From an uncultured bacterium (GTDB taxonomy: Bacteria > Verrucomicrobiota > Kiritimatiellia > RFP12 > UBA1067): DNA of 44,553 nucleotides. Made by a program: the position numbers and the translations under genes. Within the stretch, counting starts at the first letter, position 1, and every line of letters starts with the position of its first letter. Under the pieces are notes generated by a model. That model was given only the letters and a program-made list of their open reading frames with translations, did not search any database and was not told the origin of the DNA. This document shows positions 35,224 to 42,630 of the stretch, one piece after another. The DNA is taken from contig CADCBS010000005.1 of NCBI GenBank assembly GCA_902799715.1, positions 1 to 44,553 of the forward strand, read 5' to 3'.

Positions 35224-36423
35224 TTAGACACGAACCCCCTCGTGTAAAGATCGGTTGACGGCCTTCTTTCGTTCGGTATCATAGCGGCGCTCCTTGTCCG
35301 CAGGTGTCATCATCCTTATTGCCTTGTGCGGGCGTTTCGTGTTGTAGAAGTCAATGTAGTCGTCAAGCGATTTGATGAAATCCCTCGCCGACTTGTATTT
35401 GCGGCGGTAGAGTTCCTCGGCCTTGAGTGTCTTGAAGAAAGCTTCGCTGACGGAGTTGTCGTATGGCTTCCAGGAGCGTGAGTACGACCGGGTGATGCCG
35501 TTCTCGTTAGTATATGCGATGAGGGCGAACGAACGGTAGGCGGGGCCTCTGTCAGAGTGCAATATCAGTCCTGGCTTCGGTTTTCGCTGAATCAGTGCAT
35601 CTTTCAGCGTCAGCTTCACGAGATGGGTACTGTTCCGGCGGCTTGTCCTGTATGCGACAACCCTGCGGCTATAGAGGTCGATTGTCGCGCAGATGAAGAA
35701 TGTGTATTTCTTTACGTGCCATTCGGTGACATAACTGACCCATATCTCGTTCGGTCTTGGTGGATTGAAGTGCTGCTTTACGCGGTCGACTGGATTTCGG
35801 ATTTCAAGGCGCCACCTGCGTTTAGCACCCGTCCGGATGCTGTGGAGGCCCATCTCGCGCATCAACCTTCTGACTATCGCAACTGACACATGCAAGTCTC
35901 TTTTCTTCATAATGACGATAATCTTGTCCGCTCCAAACCGTTGTTCGCTCTCGTTGAAGATATGGCGTATGCATTCCTTGAGCGCCGGAATCCTTGTCTT
36001 GAACCATGCGGCATCGCGTTTATTGTATTTGACATGCCCATAGAAGATTCTCCGGGAGACACCGAATGCATCGCAGAGGATGTGGATGTTGTATTTTACG
36101 GGGTCTTCACTGTAGAATTCTTCCATTGCATTGAGCTTGGCTTTTATGTCGGAGTGCAAAGTTTCGTTGGCGCGCTGGAGTATTTCGCGGATTCTTTTCT
36201 CTCGTTCAAGTTGCATCTTCAAGATGCGTACATCACTCCAGTTCGGCGCAGGTTTGGTCGTTGCCGGCACAATGGTGGATGGTCTCCGGTTGCCTTTTGT
36301 CCAGTTGTAGATGCTTTGCCTCGAGATGCCGTATTGGGCGGCAAGCGCCTTTACTTCCATATTGTTGCTATAGTAGCAGGATAGGATTTCTACCTTCTCT
36401 GCTTTTGAGATCTTTGGTTTCAT
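35224..36423 (-). CDS. IS3-family transposase, fused OrfAB, first catalytic Asp missing
   Basis: 399 residues from the ATG at 36423 (AAAGGAG seven bases upstream). Residues 1-60 form a helix-turn-helix (VKALAAQYGISRQSIYNWTKG), then a leucine-rich coiled coil and the HTH_21-like segment (ILCDAFGVSRRIFYGH), then the rve integrase core. Normally IS3 elements make OrfAB by -1 frameshifting; here it is one frame. The D(35)E pair is present (HSDRG near 289 and NSVSEAFF near 326), but the first Asp of the triad, expected in WVxDVTxW, is Tyr (WVSYVTEW, residue 231, codon at 35731-35733), a single GAT-to-TAT change. The enzyme is probably inactive. A-rich codons unlike the core genes. Confidence 0.85.
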   Translation of the reverse strand: MKPKISKAEKVEILSCYYSNNMEVKALAAQYGISRQSIYNWTKGNRRPSTIVPATTKPAPNWSDVRILKMQLEREKRIREILQRANETLHSDIKAKLNAMEEFYSEDPVKYNIHILCDAFGVSRRIFYGHVKYNKRDAAWFKTRIPALKECIRHIFNESEQRFGADKIIVIMKKRDLHVSVAIVRRLMREMGLHSIRTGAKRRWRLEIRNPVDRVKQHFNPPRPNEIWVSYVTEWHVKKYTFFICATIDLYSRRVVAYRTSRRNSTHLVKLTLKDALIQRKPKPGLILHSDRGPAYRSFALIAYTNENGITRSYSRSWKPYDNSVSEAFFKTLKAEELYRRKYKSARDFIKSLDDYIDFYNTKRPHKAIRMMTPADKERRYDTERKKAVNRSLHEGVRV

Positions 36424-36446
36424 TGTTTGTCTCCTTTTGATTGTGC

Positions 36447-36478
36447 TTTCGCCGTCCATCGGCGAAATTGAAAGTATA
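36447..36478 (-). promoter_or_regulatory. Transposase promoter and leader hairpin
   Basis: Minus-strand TATACT (36478-36473) gives a start near 36466. The leader then carries a perfect hairpin TTTCGCCG (36447-36454) / CGGCGAAA (36460-36467) with a five-base loop before the Shine-Dalgarno, which may limit expression of the transposase. Confidence 0.45.
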
Positions 36479-36610
36479 CTATAGGAATTCGGTGTTTCAG
36501 CAATACAGGAAATTTGCCTTTCTAAAAGCAATGCATCGGACATGCAAGAGAACATTGATGGCACAAACTGGGCGGAAACGTTCGGTTTGTGACATTAGAC
36601 AAGCCGACTG

Positions 36611-36640
36611 TTGACAGAAACAGGGCAGAAATGATATAAT
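36611..36640 (+). promoter_or_regulatory. Consensus sigma-70 promoter of the AbiE operon
   Basis: TTGACA (36611-36616), an 18-base spacer and TATAAT (36635-36640), both hexamers perfect. Start expected near 36647, only two bases before the GTG of the antitoxin gene, so the message is almost leaderless. Confidence 0.75.
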
Positions 36641-36648
36641 ACTGCATC

Positions 36649-37191
36649 GTGAATGCGTATGATACTATTTTCGACGAAGCCATAGGCTACTATGGCATCT
36701 TTAGGACATCTCAAGCCCAAAGCCTGGGGGTGTCTGGCTCGGCCATATTGAGTCTTGCCAAGCGCGGCAAACTGCTGCGCATTGCGCATGGGCTTTATCG
36801 CATTGACAAGTATGTACCGCAACCTGATGGACTTGACGCATATGCCATTGCCGTCGCGAGGGTTGGCGAAGATGCCTATCTTTGGGGACCTTCCGTACTT
36901 CAGGCGCACCATCTATGCCCAACCGATCCTGCTAAGATATACGTCGCAACGCCGTCAAGATTCAGGGGGCGACTGCCACAAGGCATAATCCTTAAAAATG
37001 GCGCGAAACTGCATGAAGTCGATTTCATCGAGGGAATCCGGGCGCAGTCCGCAGGACAGGCGATTCTTTCCAGCCAGCACATAGTCATGTTCGACCGCCT
37101 GCTTGAAGCGGTGGAGAACGCCAAGGGCAAGGGGCTTCTCAACGATGCGGAAGCCCACAACACTCTCAAGGAACTGTACAAGAATGACTAA
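36649..37191 (+). CDS. AbiEi-like antitoxin (winged-helix transcriptional repressor)
   Basis: 180 residues; GTG start at 36649 is the only in-frame choice after the promoter. N-terminal winged helix: YYGIFRTSQAQSLGVSGSAILSLAKRGKLLRIAHGLYRI is the pattern of the AbiEi antitoxin N-domain, followed by a second domain (YLWGPSVLQAHHLCPTDPAKIYVATPSRFRG). In type IV toxin-antitoxin pairs AbiEi represses its own promoter and neutralises AbiEii. It overlaps the toxin gene by eight bases. The perfect promoter with a start right at the coding region fits tight autorepression, an inference. Confidence 0.85.
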   Translation: MNAYDTIFDEAIGYYGIFRTSQAQSLGVSGSAILSLAKRGKLLRIAHGLYRIDKYVPQPDGLDAYAIAVARVGEDAYLWGPSVLQAHHLCPTDPAKIYVATPSRFRGRLPQGIILKNGAKLHEVDFIEGIRAQSAGQAILSSQHIVMFDRLLEAVENAKGKGLLNDAEAHNTLKELYKND

Positions 37192-38005
37192 GAAACCGAA
37201 TTCGCGCGCAAACCTTGATCGTGCAATCGAGAGACTTTTCGGCAACTATGAAAAGTCGCTTGAGACGAGAAGCATAATGGCCAACGCCATCGTGGGGCAA
37301 ATGCTACACGGTGGTGTCGTTAAAGGCGGCAGTGGGCTCAAACTCAGATACGGCACGAGCATTACGCGCGCAACGATGGATTTGGACACCGCCTGTCGAG
37401 GTGATATCTCTGAATTTACCGAGCATCTGTCCGCGAGCCTTAAGAGCGGATGGTGCGGATTTTCGGGAACGGTCGTTAAGCGCGATCCGGCAAAGCCGAA
37501 GAATGTGCCGCCGCAATATGTGATGCAGCCATATGCCGTAAGGTTGTCGTATAATGGACAGCCGTGGTGTACGGTTGACCTCGAAATTGGGTTTAACGAA
37601 CTGGGAGATGCGGAGGATTGCGACTTCGCCCTGTCGGACGAGGTGGCACAGATATTCACCGCGCTAGGATTCCCGGTCCCCGACGCGGTGCCGCTGATGA
37701 AATGCGAGTATCAGATTGCGCAGAAGCTGCATGGCCTTACAGAGCCGAACTCCAGGCGCGCCCACGATCTTGTCGACCTTCAGTTGATTGTAGAACATTC
37801 GCCTGTGGATTTCACGATGGCGGCGCAACTTTGCAGACGGCTTTTCTCGTTCCGCAATATGCAGTCATGGCCGCCTACGGTCGGAAAGGGAGACGACTGG
37901 GAGACGTTGTACAATGACGCCAACTTCAAGCATGGTGTATCCCGCACGATAGACGAAGCAGTCGTATGGGCGAATGAATTGATAGCGACCATAGCAAAGG
38001 CGTAG
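37184..38005 (+). CDS. AbiEii/AbiGii-family nucleotidyltransferase toxin
   Basis: 273 residues from the ATG at 37184. HGGVVKGGSGLKLRYG is the GS-type nucleotide motif of the AbiEii/DUF1814 family and RATMDLDTA its metal-binding DxD; later CTVDLEIGF and MKCEYQIAQKLHGLTEPNSRRAHDLVDL (the KxxAxxxR..K.RDxxDL element) are also conserved. These toxins transfer nucleotides to tRNA or other targets and stop growth when phage infection releases them. All catalytic residues appear intact. Twelve bases separate it from the ion-channel gene, with which it shares the operon. Confidence 0.86.
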   Translation: MTKKPNSRANLDRAIERLFGNYEKSLETRSIMANAIVGQMLHGGVVKGGSGLKLRYGTSITRATMDLDTACRGDISEFTEHLSASLKSGWCGFSGTVVKRDPAKPKNVPPQYVMQPYAVRLSYNGQPWCTVDLEIGFNELGDAEDCDFALSDEVAQIFTALGFPVPDAVPLMKCEYQIAQKLHGLTEPNSRRAHDLVDLQLIVEHSPVDFTMAAQLCRRLFSFRNMQSWPPTVGKGDDWETLYNDANFKHGVSRTIDEAVVWANELIATIAKA

Positions 38006-38017
38006 GAGGTGCATTAA

Positions 38018-38866
38018 ATGGATTTTCGCAGAAGAATTTACGAAATCGTGCAGCCTGATGACGGCCATTCTATGTTAAGCCGTCTCTTCGATTGGCTGAT
38101 TACGGCGCTGATCATGGCGAGCGTCATCATTGTATTCGCTACAACCTTCAACTTGCCGCGACGGACTCTTGGACACCTTTCATTGGCGGAAGGGGTTGCT
38201 TCAGTCGTGTTCACAATTGAATATGCACTCCGAATTTTAACGGCCGATTTTCTGTACCCGAAATCCGGGAAGTTCAAAGCCAGGATCAAATACGTGTTTT
38301 CGCCAATGGCAATTGTCGATCTTGTCGCAATCCTGCCTTTCTGGTTGCCAATGTTCTTCCCTGGTACAGTGCTCGGCTTGCGGGCATTACGTCTTGTACG
38401 GCTTCTGCGGATATTCAAGCTGAACAGGTATTTTGATGCCATGAAATCTCTGGGCGAAGTGATTGTCTCTAAGAAGAGGGAACTGCTCGGCTCAATGTTC
38501 TTTGTCTTCATCCTCATGTTGATTTCATCGCTTTTGATGTATTCCGCAGAACACGAAGTACAGCCTGATGTGTTCCGCAATGCCTTTTCTGGGTTGTGGT
38601 GGGCCGTTGCAACGCTGACAACTGTTGGATACGGAGACATTTACCCAGTCACTCCGCTTGGAAGACTCGTCGGCGCGTTTATCGCGTTTTCGGGTTTGGC
38701 CGCTGTCGCTATCCCCACCGGCATAATCTCTTCGGGACTGACAGAGCGCATCACAAAGAGCGACAAAGGGAAAGCCGCATCGGAAGAGGCTGATATCAGC
38801 GACACGCTTCGCAAGCAAGGTGAAATTCTCCACGACATACTCACAAAACTTTCCAAGAGCAACTGA
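38018..38866 (+). CDS. Voltage-gated potassium-channel-like membrane protein
   Basis: 282 residues, six-transmembrane channel subunit. S1 (LFDWLITALIMASVIIVFATTF), S2/S3, and an S4-like segment LGLRALRLVRLLRIFKLNRY near 117-136 with Arg every third position; pore helix and selectivity filter ATLTTVGYGD near 195-205, the K+ signature; S6 GAFIAFSGLAAVAIPTGIISSG. A short C-terminal tail (KSDKGKAASEEADISDTL) has no RCK or cyclic-nucleotide domain. GGAGG lies before the ATG at 38018. Placed inside a toxin-antitoxin operon and followed by a nuclease-like gene, it could act as a membrane-depolarising effector, a role proposed here and not proven. Confidence 0.86.
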   Translation: MDFRRRIYEIVQPDDGHSMLSRLFDWLITALIMASVIIVFATTFNLPRRTLGHLSLAEGVASVVFTIEYALRILTADFLYPKSGKFKARIKYVFSPMAIVDLVAILPFWLPMFFPGTVLGLRALRLVRLLRIFKLNRYFDAMKSLGEVIVSKKRELLGSMFFVFILMLISSLLMYSAEHEVQPDVFRNAFSGLWWAVATLTTVGYGDIYPVTPLGRLVGAFIAFSGLAAVAIPTGIISSGLTERITKSDKGKAASEEADISDTLRKQGEILHDILTKLSKSN

Positions 38867-38878
38867 AAGGCGGCCAAG

Positions 38879-40666
38879 ATGAAGAAAGTTCACTACATAT
38901 TAATCAGCATCGCAGTGGCAATGGCGTTGATCCCAACGATCGCGCCCTCGCTACTTTCGGTTGCAATAATTGGTGCGCTTCTCGGCGTTGGCGTTGTCTA
39001 TTTCGTGCTACGGGGCGTAGATGCGGAAGACCAGAGACTGAAAGCAGAGATAAAACGGGTCGAGGGTGAAATCGCAAAAGCAAGAGAAGACAGGGACGCC
39101 GCCACGTCGCACGCCGAAGAGCTTGACAAGTTTTTCAAGGATAACGGCTACGCTGAGCTTGCGGAAAACCGCCAGCGGATCGAGATGGAGAGCGCCGACT
39201 TTGACAAGCAGATTGAGGCGAAGAGGCTGGAGTTCGAGCAGGAAATGGAACGCCAATGCGCCGAATACGAAAAGGATCTCGCAGAAAGAAATGCCCAGCA
39301 GGAGCAAGTCCTGCAGGAGAAAACTGCTCTTGAAATGAAATTGCAGAAGGAGATCGACAACCTCACAGCCCGCCGTGATGGTGCTGTCGAATTTGTGCAG
39401 AAATTTGATGATGCGCAAAGAAAATACAATGCGCTTCTAGAAAAGTTTGTCCGTACAAAGAAGAACTTCGAGGCTGTCGAATACTGTCTGTCGAATTGGT
39501 TGCATCTAGAGAACAAGCCGATAGAGGTGCTTAATGCGGAGGCGGCAATGTCAGATCAGGATTCCCTCGATCCAATCGGAGAAATTGACATCAAGGCACT
39601 CTCGATTCCTGACCTTCGCAAGGAGGCAAAGCAAATATCCCGCAGGATAGACACCCTGTGCGAAGAATTCTCGCTTAGGTATCAGACAAAGGCGATGAAG
39701 TCGCTTTTCTCGGTGACGGTCATTTACTTGAAGCTTGAGCTGCGTGTTATTCTTGGAGAATTGCGCTACAAGGCGCAGGAGGAAGCTGTCAGCAAGGTCG
39801 GGAAGCTCATGCTACGGGTTCAGCAGCTGTTTGAGGACGGAAACAGGACGATTCTTCCGACGGTTCTCGGATTCCTCGGAGAGCTTGAAAAGATATTCAT
39901 TGACGCAGTAAAGGTAGAATACTTGTGGTATCTGCGCAAGGAGCAGCAGCGTCAGGAGCAGATAGCACTGCGAGAGAAGATGAGAGAGGAGAGAGAGGAA
40001 AGGCTCCGCCTTGAAGAAGAGCGGAAGCGAGTGGCCGAAGAGGAAGCCAAGTTTGCTGCCGAACAGGAGCGGTTGCGGCTTATGCGCGAGGAAGCAGCGG
40101 CGAAGGCCGCAGAGGAGATGGCCGCCACAGGAGAGCAGTCCGACGAGACCAGGGAGGCACTTGCGGAGATTGACGCGCAGATGCTTAAGGTTGAAGCAAA
40201 TCTTGGAGAGGTGGCAGTCCAGAGGGAAGAGATCGCAAAGAGGCAAAACGGCAAGGCCGGGACTGTGTACGTCATCAGCAATCTAGGTTCCTTCGGGCCA
40301 GATGTGTTCAAGGTTGGAATGACACGCCGCCTTGAGCCTCAGGACCGTGTCGATGAACTTGGAGACGCCAGCGTTCCGTTCGAGTTCGACGTCCACAGCT
40401 TCATATTCTCGGAGGATGCCGTCGGACTAGAAGCGAGCCTCCATGAACGTCTCGCAAGTTGCCGCGTAAACAAAATCAACGCGCGTAAGGAGTTTTTCCG
40501 TGTATCGTTGGACGACATAGAACGTCTCGTCCAGGAAACAGACCCCACTGCCTCGTTCAACCGCACTATGGCGGCTGAAGAATACAGAGCCTCCCAAAGC
40601 GGCATAGAGCTTAACGAGACGGTGCAGGGCGAAACATCACAATCCGAAGAAGAGGGCGAAGAATGA
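38879..40666 (+). CDS. Membrane-anchored coiled-coil DUF4041 protein with GIY-YIG (T5orf172-like) domain
   Basis: 595 residues. Two N-terminal membrane segments (about 5-22 and 25-44), then a long charged coiled coil (50-190, EIKRVEGEIAKAREDRDAA...), a DUF4041-like helical core (about 195-365), a second highly charged coiled coil (REKMREEREERLRLEEERKRV) and a GIY-YIG-superfamily domain at about 460-550: GTVYVISN, VFKVGMTRR, DRVDELGDASVPF, EASLHERLA and NARKEFFRV carry the Tyr, Gly, Arg, Glu and Asn positions of the fold. GIY-YIG enzymes cut DNA; in T5orf172 relatives the activity is less clear. C-terminal acidic tail EEGEE. GAAAGGCGG precedes the ATG. The next gene begins in its stop codon. 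Context suggests a membrane-tethered sensor/nuclease partner of the channel. Confidence 0.8.
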   Translation: MKKVHYILISIAVAMALIPTIAPSLLSVAIIGALLGVGVVYFVLRGVDAEDQRLKAEIKRVEGEIAKAREDRDAATSHAEELDKFFKDNGYAELAENRQRIEMESADFDKQIEAKRLEFEQEMERQCAEYEKDLAERNAQQEQVLQEKTALEMKLQKEIDNLTARRDGAVEFVQKFDDAQRKYNALLEKFVRTKKNFEAVEYCLSNWLHLENKPIEVLNAEAAMSDQDSLDPIGEIDIKALSIPDLRKEAKQISRRIDTLCEEFSLRYQTKAMKSLFSVTVIYLKLELRVILGELRYKAQEEAVSKVGKLMLRVQQLFEDGNRTILPTVLGFLGELEKIFIDAVKVEYLWYLRKEQQRQEQIALREKMREEREERLRLEEERKRVAEEEAKFAAEQERLRLMREEAAAKAAEEMAATGEQSDETREALAEIDAQMLKVEANLGEVAVQREEIAKRQNGKAGTVYVISNLGSFGPDVFKVGMTRRLEPQDRVDELGDASVPFEFDVHSFIFSEDAVGLEASLHERLASCRVNKINARKEFFRVSLDDIERLVQETDPTASFNRTMAAEEYRASQSGIELNETVQGETSQSEEEGEE

Positions 40667-41697
40667 CATCGGTCGTCAAGGCAGTCCTTGCCCTCGCCGC
40701 ACTTTGCCTGACCGTTGCGGTCGGCGTGTCCTCGGCGCATAACAGTAGAGCCTTAAGACACTACTATCGATTTCTTTATGCAGGAAGGAACGAAAAGTAC
40801 GACGAGGCTCTTGAAGAATACAAATATCTATCTGAAAAATGGCGTTCAGACCATCTCGCCGGTTCATATTACATCGCTGCCAAAGAGCAGACAGGACGAG
40901 ACGTAAAGCCATGCCTGTTCCCTACCGTGGAAAAGGCGGATGTCATGGCGTTGGCAATCTTTGCCTTTGGCGTGATGATTCTGCTTTCGCGTGTGTCTCC
41001 AAAGGAGCAGAAACTGTATTCTCGCGAGAAAAATGTGCCTTTGCCCAATCCGCCTACTGACGGTCAACTTTCATTCATACGCCGAATCAATGGCGGAATA
41101 GTCCCCGTAGGGCTGACAAGAGAATCCGCTGCAATGATGATCAAGAATCATATTGCCAAGGTTAGCCAGTCCTCCAGGCGACAGAAAATTGATGTCTCGC
41201 CCATTGAGTTCATGTCTGGATCACGCTCATACCGAGAAAGAATGAGACTTGAACGCGAACGCAAGAGAGCGCAGGAGAAACTGGTTCGCCAGCAAGAACA
41301 GGAAAAGAGGAGGCAAGAGCGAGAAGCACAAAGAGCCCAGAAAGCAGCCGATAGGCTTTACGACAAGCGCCTTTCAGAAGAGGAGAAACTGATTAAAGCG
41401 AGAGAGGAAGCGGCATCAGGATTGGTGCGTAAATCACGAAACGCAAAAGCGCAAGCCATTCAGGAGCTTCAAACCCTTGTAAACGACATCTTGGCCGACG
41501 AACGCATAGAGCCACAGGAAGTCCGTCAGTTGAAAGCATGGCTTATGGCTAATAAACAGGGCCCCGATGATTTTGCCCAGATGTTCAAGCTGATTGACGA
41601 ATCTCTTATCGATGGAATTATCGACGCAGACGAAACACAGGCAATCTATGAAGGATTCATCGATTGCTTGATTACGCTTCGGGAGAGAAGAAATTAA
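40663..41697 (+). CDS. Membrane-anchored coiled-coil protein with a TerB-like C-terminal helical domain
   Basis: 344 residues. Hydrophobic segments near 6-24 and 91-108 with a 65-residue loop between, probably periplasmic (YDEALEEYKYLSEKW resembles a TPR helix). Then TDGQLSFIRRINGGIVPVGLTRESAAMMI, similar to the short QLxYIxxLGG...TxxEA motif found in many TerB-associated proteins, followed by a Lys/Arg/Glu coiled coil (RMRLERERKRAQEKLVRQQEQ) and a C-terminal LQTLVNDILADERIEPQEVRQLKAWL domain of TerB-like shape with acidic repeats (ILADERIEPQE, IIDADETQAI). ATGA overlap with the GIY-YIG gene. Last gene of the five-gene operon. Exact function unknown. Confidence 0.72.
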   Translation: MTSVVKAVLALAALCLTVAVGVSSAHNSRALRHYYRFLYAGRNEKYDEALEEYKYLSEKWRSDHLAGSYYIAAKEQTGRDVKPCLFPTVEKADVMALAIFAFGVMILLSRVSPKEQKLYSREKNVPLPNPPTDGQLSFIRRINGGIVPVGLTRESAAMMIKNHIAKVSQSSRRQKIDVSPIEFMSGSRSYRERMRLERERKRAQEKLVRQQEQEKRRQEREAQRAQKAADRLYDKRLSEEEKLIKAREEAASGLVRKSRNAKAQAIQELQTLVNDILADERIEPQEVRQLKAWLMANKQGPDDFAQMFKLIDESLIDGIIDADETQAIYEGFIDCLITLRERRN

Positions 41698-41715
41698 ACA
41701 AAAAGGCGAATATCA

Positions 41716-41820
41716 ATGAACATCCAGATTCTACAAGGTTCGCCGAGGACGAATGGAAATACTGCATGGATTACGGAAGAGCACCGCAGGGCAACGGAGG
41801 CAGTTGGGTATCTGAGTTGA
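41716..41820 (+). pseudogene. Remnant of a flavodoxin-like NADPH-dependent FMN reductase
   Basis: A 34-codon frame opening MNIQILQGSPRTNGNTAW, with an AAGG ribosome site upstream. The ILxGSPRxNGNT pattern is the FMN-phosphate loop of iron-sulfur flavoprotein/FMN reductases (normally 170-250 residues); the rest of the protein is missing and the tail TEEHRRATEAVGYLS is unrelated. Confidence 0.4.
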
Positions 41821-41935
41821 GGACGCTATGAATCATGAACGCTTAAAACCAACTCGCCATTGCATACTTTTTCGGGGAGAAAATGACATGGTTCAGCGGT
41901 CTGCACGAAACCAACACCCCGTCACACCCAAAACA

Positions 41936-41960
41936 TGCTATAATACAAGGGTTTTTGATG
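41936..41960 (+). promoter_or_regulatory. TGC-TATAAT promoter heading into the repeat array
   Basis: ATGCTATAAT (hexamer 41939-41944) with an extended TGn and start near 41951. It reads into the octamer array. The following 30 bases resemble those after the promoter at 42507. Confidence 0.45.
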
Positions 41961-42024
41961 GGTCGGCTTCTCCGTTTGTCTCGAGTGAGGCGGGAGTCTG
42001 AATCCTTCAAATACCACCAATAAT

Positions 42025-42440
42025 AACTTGCCAACTTGCAAACTATCAGCAGGAATCTGCACCATTCAGTTGCCAAGTTAAACAGTTGCCAAGTTGAATG
42101 GACAGTTGAGAAGTCTAACTGATGCAAACTTGCCAACTTGCAAACTTGATAACTTGCCAACTTGCAAACTTCAGCAGGAATCTGCACCATTCAGTTGCCA
42201 AGTTAAACAGTTTTCAAGTTGAACAGTTGCCAAGTTGAATGGACAGTTGAGAAGTCTAACTGATGCAAACTTGATAACTTGCCAACTTGATAACTTGCAA
42301 ACTTGCAAACTATCAGCAGGAATCTGCACCATTCAGTTGACAAGTTAAACAGTTGACAAGTTAAACAGTTGCCAAGTTGAATGGACAGTTGAGAAGTCTA
42401 ACTGATGCAAACTTGCCAACTTGCCGACTTCCAAACTCAT
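42025..42440 (+). repeat. Three-unit octanucleotide repeat array with complementary blocks
   Basis: Each unit (125-142 bases, three copies, at about 42025, 42147 and 42267) has an A block of AACTTGNN octamers (2-6 copies), a fixed core TCAGCAGGAATCTGCACC, a B block of CAGTTGNN/AAGTTNAA octamers (4-6 copies) and a fixed tail GACAGTTGAGAAGTCTAAC. AACTTG and CAAGTT are complementary, so A and B blocks can pair. A final partial A block ends near 42440. Octamer numbers differ between units. The period of eight breaks any reading frame. Confidence 0.8.
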
Positions 42441-42505
42441 GTCTTGTGGTTGGCGCAGCAGGAAATCGGAAATCGGAACCGCGCCATACGCATAGAATCC
42501 GTTTA

Positions 42506-42535
42506 TGCTATAATAAATGGCGCTTTGGAAGGTAT
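42506..42535 (+). promoter_or_regulatory. TGC-TATAAT promoter of the AAA+ gene
   Basis: TATGCTATAAT with the hexamer at 42509-42514 and start near 42521, about 110 bases ahead of the ATG at 42631. The leader begins GCTTTGGAAGGTATGCTTCT, partly matching the leader at 41951 (18 of 29 aligned bases from the hexamer on). Confidence 0.5.
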
Positions 42536-42630
42536 GCTTCTTCTCTTGGATAGATGGTTTCTTCGTGGGCCGGCAGCTTGAAATGACAATGCGGACGGAC
42601 ATATCTGCTTTCGGACGGAAGGCGGCTTGA

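Larger units (their letters stand above)
35222..36601 (-). mobile_element. IS3-family insertion sequence (approximate ends)
   Basis: A single long transposase gene with both orfA-like helix-turn-helix and orfB-like integrase parts. The proposed ends begin TG and finish CA: TGTTAGACACGAACC on the left and, inverted, TGTCTAATGTCACAAACC on the right, an imperfect terminal repeat; the transposase stop codon lies inside the left repeat. No convincing target duplication is visible, so the ends may be off by several bases. Confidence 0.6.
41698..42630. other. Gene-poor stretch between operon and AAA+ gene
   Basis: About 930 A+T-rich bases with no intact gene. It contains the flavodoxin remnant (41716-41820), two similar TATAAT promoter regions (41936 and 42507) and the repeat array (42025-42440). 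Two minus-strand frames over the repeats are artefacts. The rest shows nothing recognisable. Confidence 0.7.

Noticed and set aside
35178-36622. Alternative IS ends TGTTTCTGT / ACAGAAACA
   Set aside because: The nine-base inverted match is exact but lies outside the more extended imperfect repeats next to the transposase, and flanks show no target duplication; kept as possibility only.
41843-42190. Minus-strand 115-codon frame with repeated CKLASY segments (and a similar one at 42345-42683)
   Set aside because: It is a translation of the octamer repeats; the period of eight does not keep a frame and no domain is present.
42025-42440. CRISPR array
   Set aside because: Repeats are octamers in blocks, not 23-47 base direct repeats with unique spacers, and no cas gene is in the window.
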